Assembly (NCBI GenBank): GCA_045628945.1
Contig: JAZQQG010000032.1
Location: 1-31,245, forward strand
DNA: 31,245 nucleotides
Direction of reading: 5' to 3'
Source: RGIG4034 sp045628945
Lineage (GTDB): Bacteria; Bacillota; Clostridia; Lachnospirales; Lachnospiraceae
Shown: positions 23,938 to 31,245 of the stretch, piece by piece
How positions within the stretch are numbered: the first letter of the stretch is position 1
How the letters are laid out: every line of letters starts with the position of its first letter
Position numbers and translations under genes: made by a program
Notes under the pieces: generated by a model
Seen by the model: only the letters and a program-made list of their open reading frames with translations
What the model was told of the DNA's origin: nothing
The model's database searches: none

Positions 23938-25659
23938 ATGGATGATATGCGTTATCAGTTGGATCTGTTGAAAGTGAAGAATCAGAAACTGGAATCGGAC
24001 GGTAGAATGTATCGTTCGCTCATTAATACGTCCACTTCGGCGTTCCTCTATCTGTCGTTTGCCGATAATCATTTTGAACGGATGGGAGACTGGAAGCACT
24101 TCTTTGATTTTGATGTCAACAGTGTGAAGGAATTTGATCTCATTTTGGACTCTGCCCCCGAGCAGGACCGCAATACTCTTCGAGATGTTCTTTTCCTTGA
24201 AAAGACCGGACGTAGCAGCGCAACTGCAGAGTTTTCCCAGTGCGGAAAACGTCGTTTTACCGAATGTGAGGTTACGGTTACCTACGACGAGAAGAATACC
24301 CCGGCGGAAAAAATTATCCGTTTTAAGGATATTACGAAGTTCAAGGTTCAGAATGATGAACTGAGTTACCTGGCGTACTATGACAGTATCACGGGTCTCT
24401 ACAATCGTAATTATTTTGTTCGACTTCTGGCAGAATGGCTTCGTAAAGCCAAGGAAGACAATTCCAATGTCAGTGTTATGTTCTTTGATATTGACGATTT
24501 CCGTAAGATTAACGACGGTCTGGGAATTGTTGTGGGGGATGAACTTGTACAGGTATTTGGACAGTTTCTGGGTTCTTTTACCGAGGATAAAGTGATTGTC
24601 AGCCACTTCAATGCGGATATTTACTGCCTGGCCATCTATGATCCTTGCGGGGCAAGATCCGTTGAGAATATTTATCATGCCATTCGGGAGCATTTGCAGA
24701 AGCCTTTGCTTTTGTCGAATCGTATGGAATTGAAGATTACGGTTTCGGCCGGTGTGGCAGAATTCCCGGAAGCTTCGGACAGTGCGTTGGAATTGATTAA
24801 TGCGGCTGAGATTGTTATGTTCAAAGCCAAGGCCTCCGGTAAGGACAGCATTTCCTTTTTTGACGCAGTGGTACTTCAGGAATTTAAGAAAAATATTGAG
24901 ATTGAGAACAAGTTAAAGGATGCACTGTTTTCCAATCGTTTTGTGCTTTACTATCAGCCACAGTTTAATGTGGAAACCGGAGCTCTCCGAGGTGTGGAAG
25001 CACTGATTCGTTGGAAGGATATTGACGGGGTTATGATCTCACCGTCGGAATTTATACCCGTAGCAGAACGTAACGGCTCCATAGTGTCCATCGGAAACTG
25101 GGTCATCGAGGAAGCCCTGCGTTCGCTTTCACAGCTTCGCAGACGTTTCCGGATTGATTTCATTATGTCCATTAATATTTCTGCAATTCAGTTTAAACGT
25201 CATGAATTTGTGGGCGATGTCATTGCGATGATTAATAAGCTTGAAATCGATCCGAAATTTGTTGAGTTTGAGATTACCGAAAGTATTCTGATTGATGATT
25301 TCAATGAGATTATTCGTAAAATGGTTGCACTTCGCGACTATGGAATGAAGGTGTCTTTAGACGATTTCGGTACCGGTTATTCCTCTTTATCGTATCTGAA
25401 GGGACTTCCCATTGATACCTTAAAGATTGATAAGAGCTTTATTGATACCGTAACGGTGGATGAGCCGACTCGTGTTATCACGACCTCGATTATTGAAATG
25501 GTCAAGGAATTAGGCTTTGAAACGGTTGCGGAAGGTGTCGAAACCAAAGATCAGTATGATTATCTGAAGTCAATTGATTGCGATAATATTCAGGGTTATC
25601 TTTTGTCCAAACCCTTGGATTATGATTCCTTAGAGAAGGTATTTATCTCAATGATGTAA
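23938..25659 (+). CDS. Cyclic-di-GMP phosphodiesterase: degenerate GGDEF domain plus intact EAL domain
   Basis: About 573 residues: an N-terminal coiled-coil/PAS-like region (about 1-135), a GGDEF domain (about 140-310) and an EAL domain (about 325-570). The GGDEF signature reads NADIY (225-229), so cyclase activity is unlikely. The EAL domain keeps its catalytic set: EAL at 354-356, the Asn of SINIS, Glu448 (ITES), the DDFGTGYSSL pair from Asp475, the Lys-Asp of LKIDKSF, Glu532 (AEGVET) and the Gln of QGYLLSKP. It should hydrolyse c-di-GMP to pGpG, possibly tuned by the degenerate domain. There is no membrane segment. The ATG at 23938 has AAAGGAGG 8 bases upstream; the GTG at 23896 is rejected. 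The next gene begins 11 bases after its stop. Confidence 0.93.
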   Translation: MDDMRYQLDLLKVKNQKLESDGRMYRSLINTSTSAFLYLSFADNHFERMGDWKHFFDFDVNSVKEFDLILDSAPEQDRNTLRDVLFLEKTGRSSATAEFSQCGKRRFTECEVTVTYDEKNTPAEKIIRFKDITKFKVQNDELSYLAYYDSITGLYNRNYFVRLLAEWLRKAKEDNSNVSVMFFDIDDFRKINDGLGIVVGDELVQVFGQFLGSFTEDKVIVSHFNADIYCLAIYDPCGARSVENIYHAIREHLQKPLLLSNRMELKITVSAGVAEFPEASDSALELINAAEIVMFKAKASGKDSISFFDAVVLQEFKKNIEIENKLKDALFSNRFVLYYQPQFNVETGALRGVEALIRWKDIDGVMISPSEFIPVAERNGSIVSIGNWVIEEALRSLSQLRRRFRIDFIMSINISAIQFKRHEFVGDVIAMINKLEIDPKFVEFEITESILIDDFNEIIRKMVALRDYGMKVSLDDFGTGYSSLSYLKGLPIDTLKIDKSFIDTVTVDEPTRVITTSIIEMVKELGFETVAEGVETKDQYDYLKSIDCDNIQGYLLSKPLDYDSLEKVFISMM

Positions 25660-25670
25660 GGAGATTATTT

Positions 25671-27047
25671 TTGTATCCTCTTAGAACCTCTGAACTGGAA
25701 AAATTGAACGAAGCTTATCTTCGTTCGGACAACACAATGATTGTATTATACGGACATCGTCATGTAGGACTTGACGATGTTCTGTTGTCGTATGCAAAAG
25801 ATAAGCCGGTTTTTGAGTTCACCTGTCCCGAGGCCACGGCTGAGAAGCTGTTATCATTTTGGAATGCGAACGTAATGCGGGAATACGGGGTAGAGGAGTC
25901 GGATTCGTTTTTGAACCTGTTTGAGGCTCTTTTCGCGCTGGATGAAGACGAGAGCGGCTTAATGGACGGAATCGTCGCAAAACCGGTTGTTGTCATCCGG
26001 GACATGGAGAAAGCGTTGAAAGTATCGCCTTCGCTTATGGAAGCGTTGTGCGCCCTTGTGGACGGGGAGAATCCCGTTCAGGTGATTCTAATGTCTGAGT
26101 CCCTCTGTTTTGTCGAGAATTCCTTCGTTTCTCGTGTCGGTCGATTGGCCATGAGGGTGGATTCCTTTGTAAAAGTGTATCCGGTTTCCTTCTTTGCATT
26201 ACAGGATTATTTCTATAATTCTACCGCGGAAGAGTGCGTATTCTATTATTCGATTCTGGGCGGTTTCCCCGGTCTGTGGAAGCATTTCGATATTAATCTA
26301 TCCTTTAAGGAAAATGTTTTAAATAATTTGCTGAATCCGGATAGCTTTCTCTATCGGGAGGTTCGTTATCTTTTGTTGAACGAGCTTCGGGAGTTGTCGG
26401 TCTATGAGACCATTCTGGCTACCTTGTGTGAGGGCAAAACCAAGTTAAACGATCTTCACCTGGCAACCGGCTTTGCCCGCTCCAAGATTTCGGTATATCT
26501 TAAGAATCTGATGGAACTGGAATTCGTCGGAAAAGATTACAGTGAAGATACCCCGGGAAATGAGAATGCGAAGAAGGGAGTTTACCTTGTGACGCATCCT
26601 CTGATTCGCTTCTATTTTACTTTCCTGTACGGAGTGAATCTGCACTCGGAGGATCCGAATTCGTTTTTTAAAAATCGTATACAGTTTGCTTTTCGTAAGT
26701 TTGCGGCCGAGAGCTTTGCCGAGGTAACCCTTCAGTTCCTACAGAAGAAGGATTCGGAAGGCACTTTGTCTTTTGACTACGAGAAGATGGGACGTTTTGT
26801 CGGAAAAGCAGGAACGATTCCGGCCATGTGCCTGGATGAGAATAACGAGGGCGTGGTGGTATTCTATTCCTTTGAACGTCCGGTTTTCACCTATGAAGAT
26901 TATGAATGGGATATGTTTTTGTGTGGGGAAGCGCGTATTAAACCGAAGCTTGTCTATCTGATTGCCGTGAAGGGCTTTGATGATAAGATTCTGTTGGATG
27001 CGAAGGTGAAGGGCTATGTGCGCCCCTTCATCATTGACGAGATGTAG
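25671..27047 (+). CDS. Archaeal-type ATPase / DUF234-like protein with degenerate P-loop
   Basis: This 458-residue protein has the layout of the PF01637/DUF234 group: a P-loop NTPase-like domain (about 1-220), a winged-helix region (about 240-300, with LNDLHLATGFARSKISVYLKN) and a C-terminal nuclease-like domain. The usual Walker A GxRRxGKT reads GHRHVGLDD (28-36), lacking the lysine. The Walker B acidic pair is replaced by VVVIRDM (106-112). In the C-terminal part the usual EID...ExK pattern is also absent. It probably cannot hydrolyse ATP or cut DNA, and may act as a DNA-binding or scaffold protein. The start is a TTG at 25671 with AAGGAG about 8 bases upstream. It lies between the EAL gene (11 bases upstream) and topB (21 bases downstream), probably in one transcript. 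Confidence 0.8.
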   Translation: MYPLRTSELEKLNEAYLRSDNTMIVLYGHRHVGLDDVLLSYAKDKPVFEFTCPEATAEKLLSFWNANVMREYGVEESDSFLNLFEALFALDEDESGLMDGIVAKPVVVIRDMEKALKVSPSLMEALCALVDGENPVQVILMSESLCFVENSFVSRVGRLAMRVDSFVKVYPVSFFALQDYFYNSTAEECVFYYSILGGFPGLWKHFDINLSFKENVLNNLLNPDSFLYREVRYLLLNELRELSVYETILATLCEGKTKLNDLHLATGFARSKISVYLKNLMELEFVGKDYSEDTPGNENAKKGVYLVTHPLIRFYFTFLYGVNLHSEDPNSFFKNRIQFAFRKFAAESFAEVTLQFLQKKDSEGTLSFDYEKMGRFVGKAGTIPAMCLDENNEGVVVFYSFERPVFTYEDYEWDMFLCGEARIKPKLVYLIAVKGFDDKILLDAKVKGYVRPFIIDEM

Positions 27048-27068
27048 AAATCTGTAGATAGGAACAGT

Positions 27069-29105
27069 ATGGGTAAGAATCTGTTTATTGCCGAGAAGCC
27101 AAGTGTGGCCAAGGAATTTGCAAAGGCACTTAAACTGAATACGAAATCGTTTGACGGGTATCTGGAAAGTGAGAACTGTATCGTAACCTGGTGTGTCGGT
27201 CACTTGGTCAGTATGAGCTATCCGGAGGTTTATGACCCTGCGTTGAAGCGCTGGTCTTTGGAGACCATTCCGTTTATTCCCGAGGAATATCGCTATGAAG
27301 TGATTCCTTCGGTCAAAAAACAATACGAGATCGTAAGTCGTCTTTTGAATCGTGAGGATGTGTCGGTGATCTATGTCTGTACCGACTCCGGACGGGAAGG
27401 AGAGTACATTTATCGTTTGGTGGAACGCCAGGCGAATGTGCAGGGCAAGGAGCGTCGCCGCGTATGGATCGATTCCCAGACGGAGGAAGAGATCAAACGA
27501 GGAATTAAAGAAGCGAAAGATCTTTCGGAGTATGATAATCTCTGCGAAGCGGCTTTCCTTCGTGCCAAGGAAGATTACCTGATGGGTATTAATTTCTCCA
27601 GAGCACTGACCCTTAAGTTCGGCTATCCTGTGAAACAGTTTTTGAATGCCGATAAAGGGGTTGTTGCCGTTGGCCGTGTCATGACCTGCGTCCAGGGAAT
27701 GGTTGTGAATCGGGAGCGTGAGATTCGAAACTTTGTGAAGACGGCATTCTACCGCGTGATGGGACAATTCTCTTTTGAAAAGAATACCATCGAGGCGGAA
27801 TGGAAAAGCCAGGAGACTTCGGAGTATTTTGAATCTCCCCTGCTCTATAAAGAGAATGGGTTCAAAAAGCGTGAGGATGCGGAGAATCTGATTCAAAAAC
27901 TTTCAAAAAATCCGGCCACGGTTGGAAATCTGACGAAGAAAAAAGAAGTTCGGATGGCGCCGCTTCTCTATAATCTTGCGGAGCTTCAGAACGATTGCTC
28001 AAAATATTTTAAGATTAGTCCCGATCAGACGCTTCAGTTGATTCAGGAGATGTATGAAAAGAAACTTCTTACTTATCCGAGAACGGATGCCCGTGTGCTT
28101 TCCACCGCGGTCAGTAAGGAGATTTACAAGAATCTAAACGGCCTTTCGGCGTATTCTTTTGCTACGGATACCGTCAAGGAGATTCTGGAAAGCGGAAGCT
28201 ATAAAGGCATCGCGAAGACCAAATATTGTAATGATAAGTTGATTACCGACCACTACGCCATCATTCCTACGGGCCAGGGGCTTTCCAATCTGAATTCCCT
28301 TTCGGATACCGCTAAGAAGGTCTATGAGATTGTGGTGAGAAGATTTTTGGCCATTTTTTTGCCGCCTGCGGAATACCAGAAGATTTCCTTAGAGATTCAT
28401 GTGGCGAATGGGGAACATACCGAGAAACTTTTCTCGAATTTCAAGGTATTAAGTAAGCAAGGCTTTCTGTCCTGTATGACCTATTCTTTTGCCAAGAAGA
28501 AGGATGCAAATGAGGAAAAAGAGGAGAAGGATAAGTCCTCCTCGGAAAATAAAGACGGCGAACTGGAACTTGCTTGTGATGAAGGTTTCTTTGAGGTTGT
28601 GAACAAGCTGAAGAAGGGCGATGTTCTTGGCGATGCGGCCTATTCGGTCAAGGAAGGTGAGACCTCCCCGCCGAAGCGCTACAATTCCGGTTCCATTATT
28701 CTTGCGATGGAAAATGCCGGTCAGTTGATTGAAGATGAGGAACTTCGTGCGCAGATAAAAGGAAGCGGAATCGGTACCAGTGCAACCCGTGCGGAAATCC
28801 TTAAGAAACTGGTTAATAATAATTATCTGAATCTGAACAAAAAAACACAGATTATTACACCGACTCTTTTAGGGGAAATGATCTACGAGGTGGTTGCATG
28901 TTCCATTAAATCCCTGTTGGATCCTTCCCTGACCGCAAGCTGGGAAAAGGGATTAACCGGTGTCGCCGACGGTACCATTGCCGCAAGCGAGTATATGGAG
29001 AAACTGGACGGTTTCGTCCGAAGACGTGTGGATGTGGTGAAGCGGATTGAGAATGTGAATGGATTGAATCCTCTTTTCCGTGAATTGAAGCAATATTATA
29101 AATAA
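27069..29105 (+). CDS. topB: DNA topoisomerase III (type IA)
   Basis: This 678-residue type IA topoisomerase relaxes and decatenates DNA by single-strand passage. The Toprim domain begins FIAEKPSVAKE (Glu9) and contains TDSGREGE (105-112). The motif is DxGxE rather than DxDxE, a form I recall from many clostridial and mobile-element TopB proteins. The catalytic tyrosine is Tyr336 in TYPRTDAR. IGTSATRAEI near residue 575 is the typical C-terminal core motif. A Lys/Glu-rich low-complexity insert lies at about 478-503. There are no C-terminal zinc fingers. Chromosomal placement in a housekeeping run, with no conjugation genes around it, argues against an integrated element. GGAAC precedes the ATG. 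Confidence 0.93.
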   Translation: MGKNLFIAEKPSVAKEFAKALKLNTKSFDGYLESENCIVTWCVGHLVSMSYPEVYDPALKRWSLETIPFIPEEYRYEVIPSVKKQYEIVSRLLNREDVSVIYVCTDSGREGEYIYRLVERQANVQGKERRRVWIDSQTEEEIKRGIKEAKDLSEYDNLCEAAFLRAKEDYLMGINFSRALTLKFGYPVKQFLNADKGVVAVGRVMTCVQGMVVNREREIRNFVKTAFYRVMGQFSFEKNTIEAEWKSQETSEYFESPLLYKENGFKKREDAENLIQKLSKNPATVGNLTKKKEVRMAPLLYNLAELQNDCSKYFKISPDQTLQLIQEMYEKKLLTYPRTDARVLSTAVSKEIYKNLNGLSAYSFATDTVKEILESGSYKGIAKTKYCNDKLITDHYAIIPTGQGLSNLNSLSDTAKKVYEIVVRRFLAIFLPPAEYQKISLEIHVANGEHTEKLFSNFKVLSKQGFLSCMTYSFAKKKDANEEKEEKDKSSSENKDGELELACDEGFFEVVNKLKKGDVLGDAAYSVKEGETSPPKRYNSGSIILAMENAGQLIEDEELRAQIKGSGIGTSATRAEILKKLVNNNYLNLNKKTQIITPTLLGEMIYEVVACSIKSLLDPSLTASWEKGLTGVADGTIAASEYMEKLDGFVRRRVDVVKRIENVNGLNPLFRELKQYYK

Positions 29106-29153
29106 TCATTGTAAGTAGTTCGTAGGGCTAGGCTTGCAGTTAGGAGAAGTTAG

Positions 29154-29822
29154 ATGGATAATGCAATGATATCGAATATGTATGATTTGAATGAGACGAT
29201 TGCCAAGGAATTGTTTGACGGATTAATCTATCCCTGGCAGGCGCTTCCAAGGATTAAGGAGTTCATTTTGACGCTTGGTGCAACGCTGGATCCGGAAATT
29301 TTCGAGAAGCGGGGAGAGGACATCTGGGTTGCCAAAAATGCAAAGGTTGCCCCCACTGCTTGTTTAAACGGTCCCCTCATTATTGATGAGGAAGCAGAGG
29401 TTCGTCATTGTGCTTTTGTCAGGGGAAGTGCAATTGTTGGAAAAAAATGTGTCGTAGGTAATTCCACTGAGCTAAAAAATGTGGTATTATTTAACGGTGT
29501 GCAAGTACCGCATTATAATTATGTCGGTGACAGCATCTTAGGGTTTAAGTCTCATATGGGTGCCGGAAGCATTACTTCCAATGTGAAGAGCGATAAGACT
29601 CTTGTGGTTGTGAAGGATGGAAACGGGGAACAGATTGAGACAGGCCTTAAGAAATTCGGCGCAATGCTCGGCGATTATGTCGAGGTTGGCTGTAATTCGG
29701 TATTGAATCCGGGAACCGTGATCGGACCGGACTCCAATATCTATCCTACGAGTTGTGTGAGAGGCGTGGTTCCCGCACACTCAATCTTTAAGGAGCCAGG
29801 CAAGATTGTTGCGAAGCTGTAA
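29154..29822 (+). CDS. Left-handed beta-helix (hexapeptide repeat) protein, GlmU C-terminal-like
   Basis: This 222-residue protein has an N-terminal helical cap (about 1-55) followed by hexapeptide repeats (about 58-215). Examples are IWVAKNAKVAPTACLNGPLII, HYNYVGDSILGFKSHMGAGSIT (about 122-143, resembling the acetyltransferase active-site coil of GlmU) and VEVGCNSVLNPGTVIG. Related proteins are often annotated as UDP-GlcNAc pyrophosphorylase, but no nucleotidyltransferase domain is present. A sugar or nucleotide-sugar acyltransferase is the more reasonable guess; the substrate is unknown. AGGAGA lies about 8 bases before the ATG at 29154. It follows topB by 48 bases. Confidence 0.8.
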   Translation: MDNAMISNMYDLNETIAKELFDGLIYPWQALPRIKEFILTLGATLDPEIFEKRGEDIWVAKNAKVAPTACLNGPLIIDEEAEVRHCAFVRGSAIVGKKCVVGNSTELKNVVLFNGVQVPHYNYVGDSILGFKSHMGAGSITSNVKSDKTLVVVKDGNGEQIETGLKKFGAMLGDYVEVGCNSVLNPGTVIGPDSNIYPTSCVRGVVPAHSIFKEPGKIVAKL

Positions 29823-29873
29823 CCATCTTGTGGCAATATAATCAGCAATTTCATTGAAAGGAGTTCCACACGC

Positions 29874-30566
29874 ATGATTTATTCAAAAGAAGTAGAAGAG
29901 ATGTGTCCTGTTGCACAGGGTGTGCATCATGGCGCAGCGCCCATTCCTGAAGAGGCTAAATGGGTTAAGGTAAAAGAGGTTAAGGACATCTCCGGTTATA
30001 CCCACGGTATCGGTTGGTGTGCTCCTCAGCAGGGTGCTTGTAAGTTATCCCTTAACGTTAAGGAAGGTATCATTCAGGAAGCATTGGTTGAGACCATTGG
30101 TTGTTCCGGTATGACTCACTCCGCAGCTATGGCTGCTGAGATTCTTCCCGGTTTAACGGTTATGGAAGCACTCAATACCGACCTTGTATGTGATGCTATC
30201 AACACTGCAATGAGAGAGTTATTCCTTCAGATCGTTTACGGTCGTTCCCAGTCTGCATTCTCTGAGGACGGACTTCAGATCGGTGCAGGTCTTGAGGACC
30301 TTGGTAAGGGTACCCGTTCCATGGTTGGTACCACTTACGGTACTCTTAAGAAGGGCCCCAGATATCTTGAGCTTACCGATGGTTACATCACCGGTGTAGC
30401 ACTTGACGAGGAAGATCAGATTATCGGTTACAAGTATGTTAACTTCGGTAAGATGATGGACTTCATTAAGAAGGGTGACGATGCGCAGACCGCACTTGAT
30501 AAGGCTTCCGGACAGTATGGCCGTGTTGCTGATGCGGTTCGTGTAATCGATCCTAGAAAAGAGTAA
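29874..30566 (+). CDS. NifU/IscU-like iron-sulfur cluster assembly scaffold protein
   Basis: This 230-residue protein has an IscU/NifU-N-like core. Candidate cluster ligands are Cys49 (GWCAPQQGAC), Cys56 and Cys77 (IGCSGMTH); Cys11 near the N-terminus is extra. It is longer than ordinary IscU (about 130 residues), with a C-terminal extension (about 145-230) that includes GTRSMVGTTYGTLKKGPRYLEL. GAAAGGAG precedes the ATG. A TATAAT-like box at 29838-29843 lacks a good -35. The gene for a GGGtGRT-family protein begins 18 bases downstream, a pairing I recall from anaerobic Firmicutes. Neither IscS nor Suf components are adjacent, so this appears to be a dedicated system rather than the general machinery. 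Confidence 0.85.
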   Translation: MIYSKEVEEMCPVAQGVHHGAAPIPEEAKWVKVKEVKDISGYTHGIGWCAPQQGACKLSLNVKEGIIQEALVETIGCSGMTHSAAMAAEILPGLTVMEALNTDLVCDAINTAMRELFLQIVYGRSQSAFSEDGLQIGAGLEDLGKGTRSMVGTTYGTLKKGPRYLELTDGYITGVALDEEDQIIGYKYVNFGKMMDFIKKGDDAQTALDKASGQYGRVADAVRVIDPRKE

Positions 30567-30584
30567 TTGAGGAGGAGAACGAAA

Positions 30585-31245
30585 ATGGCATTATTTGAAT
30601 CATATGAAAGAAGAGAGCCCCAGATTTTAGCTAAGTTAAAAGAGTACGGCATCTCCTCTATTGAAGAGTGTAAGGATATCTGCGATGCAGCAGGTATTGA
30701 TGTTTATCATTTGATCGAGGGTATTCAGCCTATCTGTTTCGAGAACGCTAAGTGGGCTTATACCGTTGGTGCTGCAATTGCAATTAAGAAGAACTGCCGT
30801 AAGGCTGCTGATGCTGCAGCTGCAATCGGTGAAGGTCTTCAGGCTTTCTGTATTCCCGGTTCCGTTGCCGATACCCGTAAGGTAGGTCTTGGTCATGGTA
30901 ACTTAGGTAAGATGTTACTGGAAGAGGATACCGAGTGTTTCGCATTCTTAGCTGGTCACGAGTCCTTCGCAGCTGCTGAAGGTGCAATCGGTATTGCAGA
31001 GAAGGCAAACAAGGTTCGCCAGAAGCCTCTTCGCGTTATCTTAAACGGTCTTGGTAAGGATGCAGCGCAGGTAATCTCCCGTATTAACGGATTTACCTTT
31101 GTTGAGACCGAGTACGATCCTTACACCAACACGGTTAAGGAAGTAAATCGTAAGTGCTACTCCAAGGATGCAAATTCTCCTCGTGCAAAGGTTAACTGCT
31201 ACGGCGCTAACGATGTATGCGAAGGTGTTGCAATCATGTGGAAGG
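30585..31245 (+). CDS. GGGtGRT-family protein (partial, runs off the window)
   Basis: An open frame starts at the ATG at 30585, preceded by GGAGGAG about 7 bases upstream, and continues without a stop to the window end (220 codons). It begins MALFESYERREPQILAKLKE. Later blocks are ENAKWAYTVGAAIAIKKNC, GLGHGNLGKMLLEEDTECFA and AFLAGHESFAAAEGAIGIAEKA. I recognise it as the GGGtGRT family, named for a C-terminal motif that lies beyond this window, so that motif cannot be confirmed here. The function is unknown. Several cysteines and pairing with the NifU-like scaffold suggest an iron-sulfur-linked role. Confidence 0.8.
   Translation, partial: MALFESYERREPQILAKLKEYGISSIEECKDICDAAGIDVYHLIEGIQPICFENAKWAYTVGAAIAIKKNCRKAADAAAAIGEGLQAFCIPGSVADTRKVGLGHGNLGKMLLEEDTECFAFLAGHESFAAAEGAIGIAEKANKVRQKPLRVILNGLGKDAAQVISRINGFTFVETEYDPYTNTVKEVNRKCYSKDANSPRAKVNCYGANDVCEGVAIMWK

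Noticed and set aside
26739..27896. A long open frame on the minus strand across the pseudo-ATPase/topB junction
   Set aside because: It overlaps two well-supported plus-strand genes, has no ribosome binding site or recognisable domain, and its composition is that of an antisense shadow. The same applies to the long minus-strand frames at 5513-6331, 22822-23547 and 23845-24693.

Overview
The window looks like a chromosomal segment of a Clostridia/Lachnospiraceae-type Firmicute. The evidence is strong AGGAGG-type ribosome binding sites, moderate GC, sigma-A-type promoters with 17-base spacers, and family content typical of that group (DUF1292, DUF5662, DUF1015, a NifU-like scaffold next to a GGGtGRT protein, a conjugative/clostridial-type topoisomerase III). 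The species cannot be named from sequence alone. Gene density is high. No gene-free stretch exceeds 300 bases, and there is no CRISPR array, rRNA or intact mobile element.

Layout. (1) 1-1380: non-coding DNA, possibly the end of a mobile element, abuts a UvrD/PcrA-type helicase that has lost its N-terminal ATPase half. A DUF1292 gene on the minus strand converges on it. (2) 1856-8631: a tight same-strand run of a GlgX-like GH13 protein, a DUF5662 protein, trpS, a beta-propeller lactonase, a membrane-anchored VanY-type carboxypeptidase and tgt. (3) 8628-9070: yajC with its own promoter and terminator. (4) 9086-13923: ilvD, ilvB and an L,D-transpeptidase. (5) 13920-16388: serC-serA with promoter and terminator, then a convergent 80-residue orphan protein on the minus strand. 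(6) 16826-21085: a DUF1015 protein, a GlgB-like GH13 protein and an MscS channel. (7) 21084-21249: tRNA-Thr(CGT) on the minus strand with promoter and terminator. (8) 21284-29822: argH, asd, a GGDEF/EAL protein, a DUF234-type ATPase homologue, topB and a left-handed beta-helix protein. (9) 29874 to the end: a NifU-like scaffold and a GGGtGRT-family protein that runs off the window.

The conserved part is amino-acid metabolism (branched-chain: ilvD/ilvB; serine: serC/serA; arginine: argH; aspartate family: asd), tRNA charging and modification (trpS, tgt), secretion (yajC) and wall remodelling (VanY-type peptidase, L,D-transpeptidase).

The most unusual signal is a concentration of apparent pseudoenzymes: proteins with well-preserved folds but lost catalytic residues. 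They are a GlgX-like GH13 protein, a GlgB-like GH13 protein, a P-loop/DUF234 protein without Walker A lysine or Walker B acids, and a degenerate GGDEF domain fused to an intact EAL domain. Two other leads are the DUF1015 protein beside serCA, which carries a DGHHR motif reminiscent of ParB/Srx-fold serine kinases, and the uncharacterised scaffold/GGGtGRT pair.
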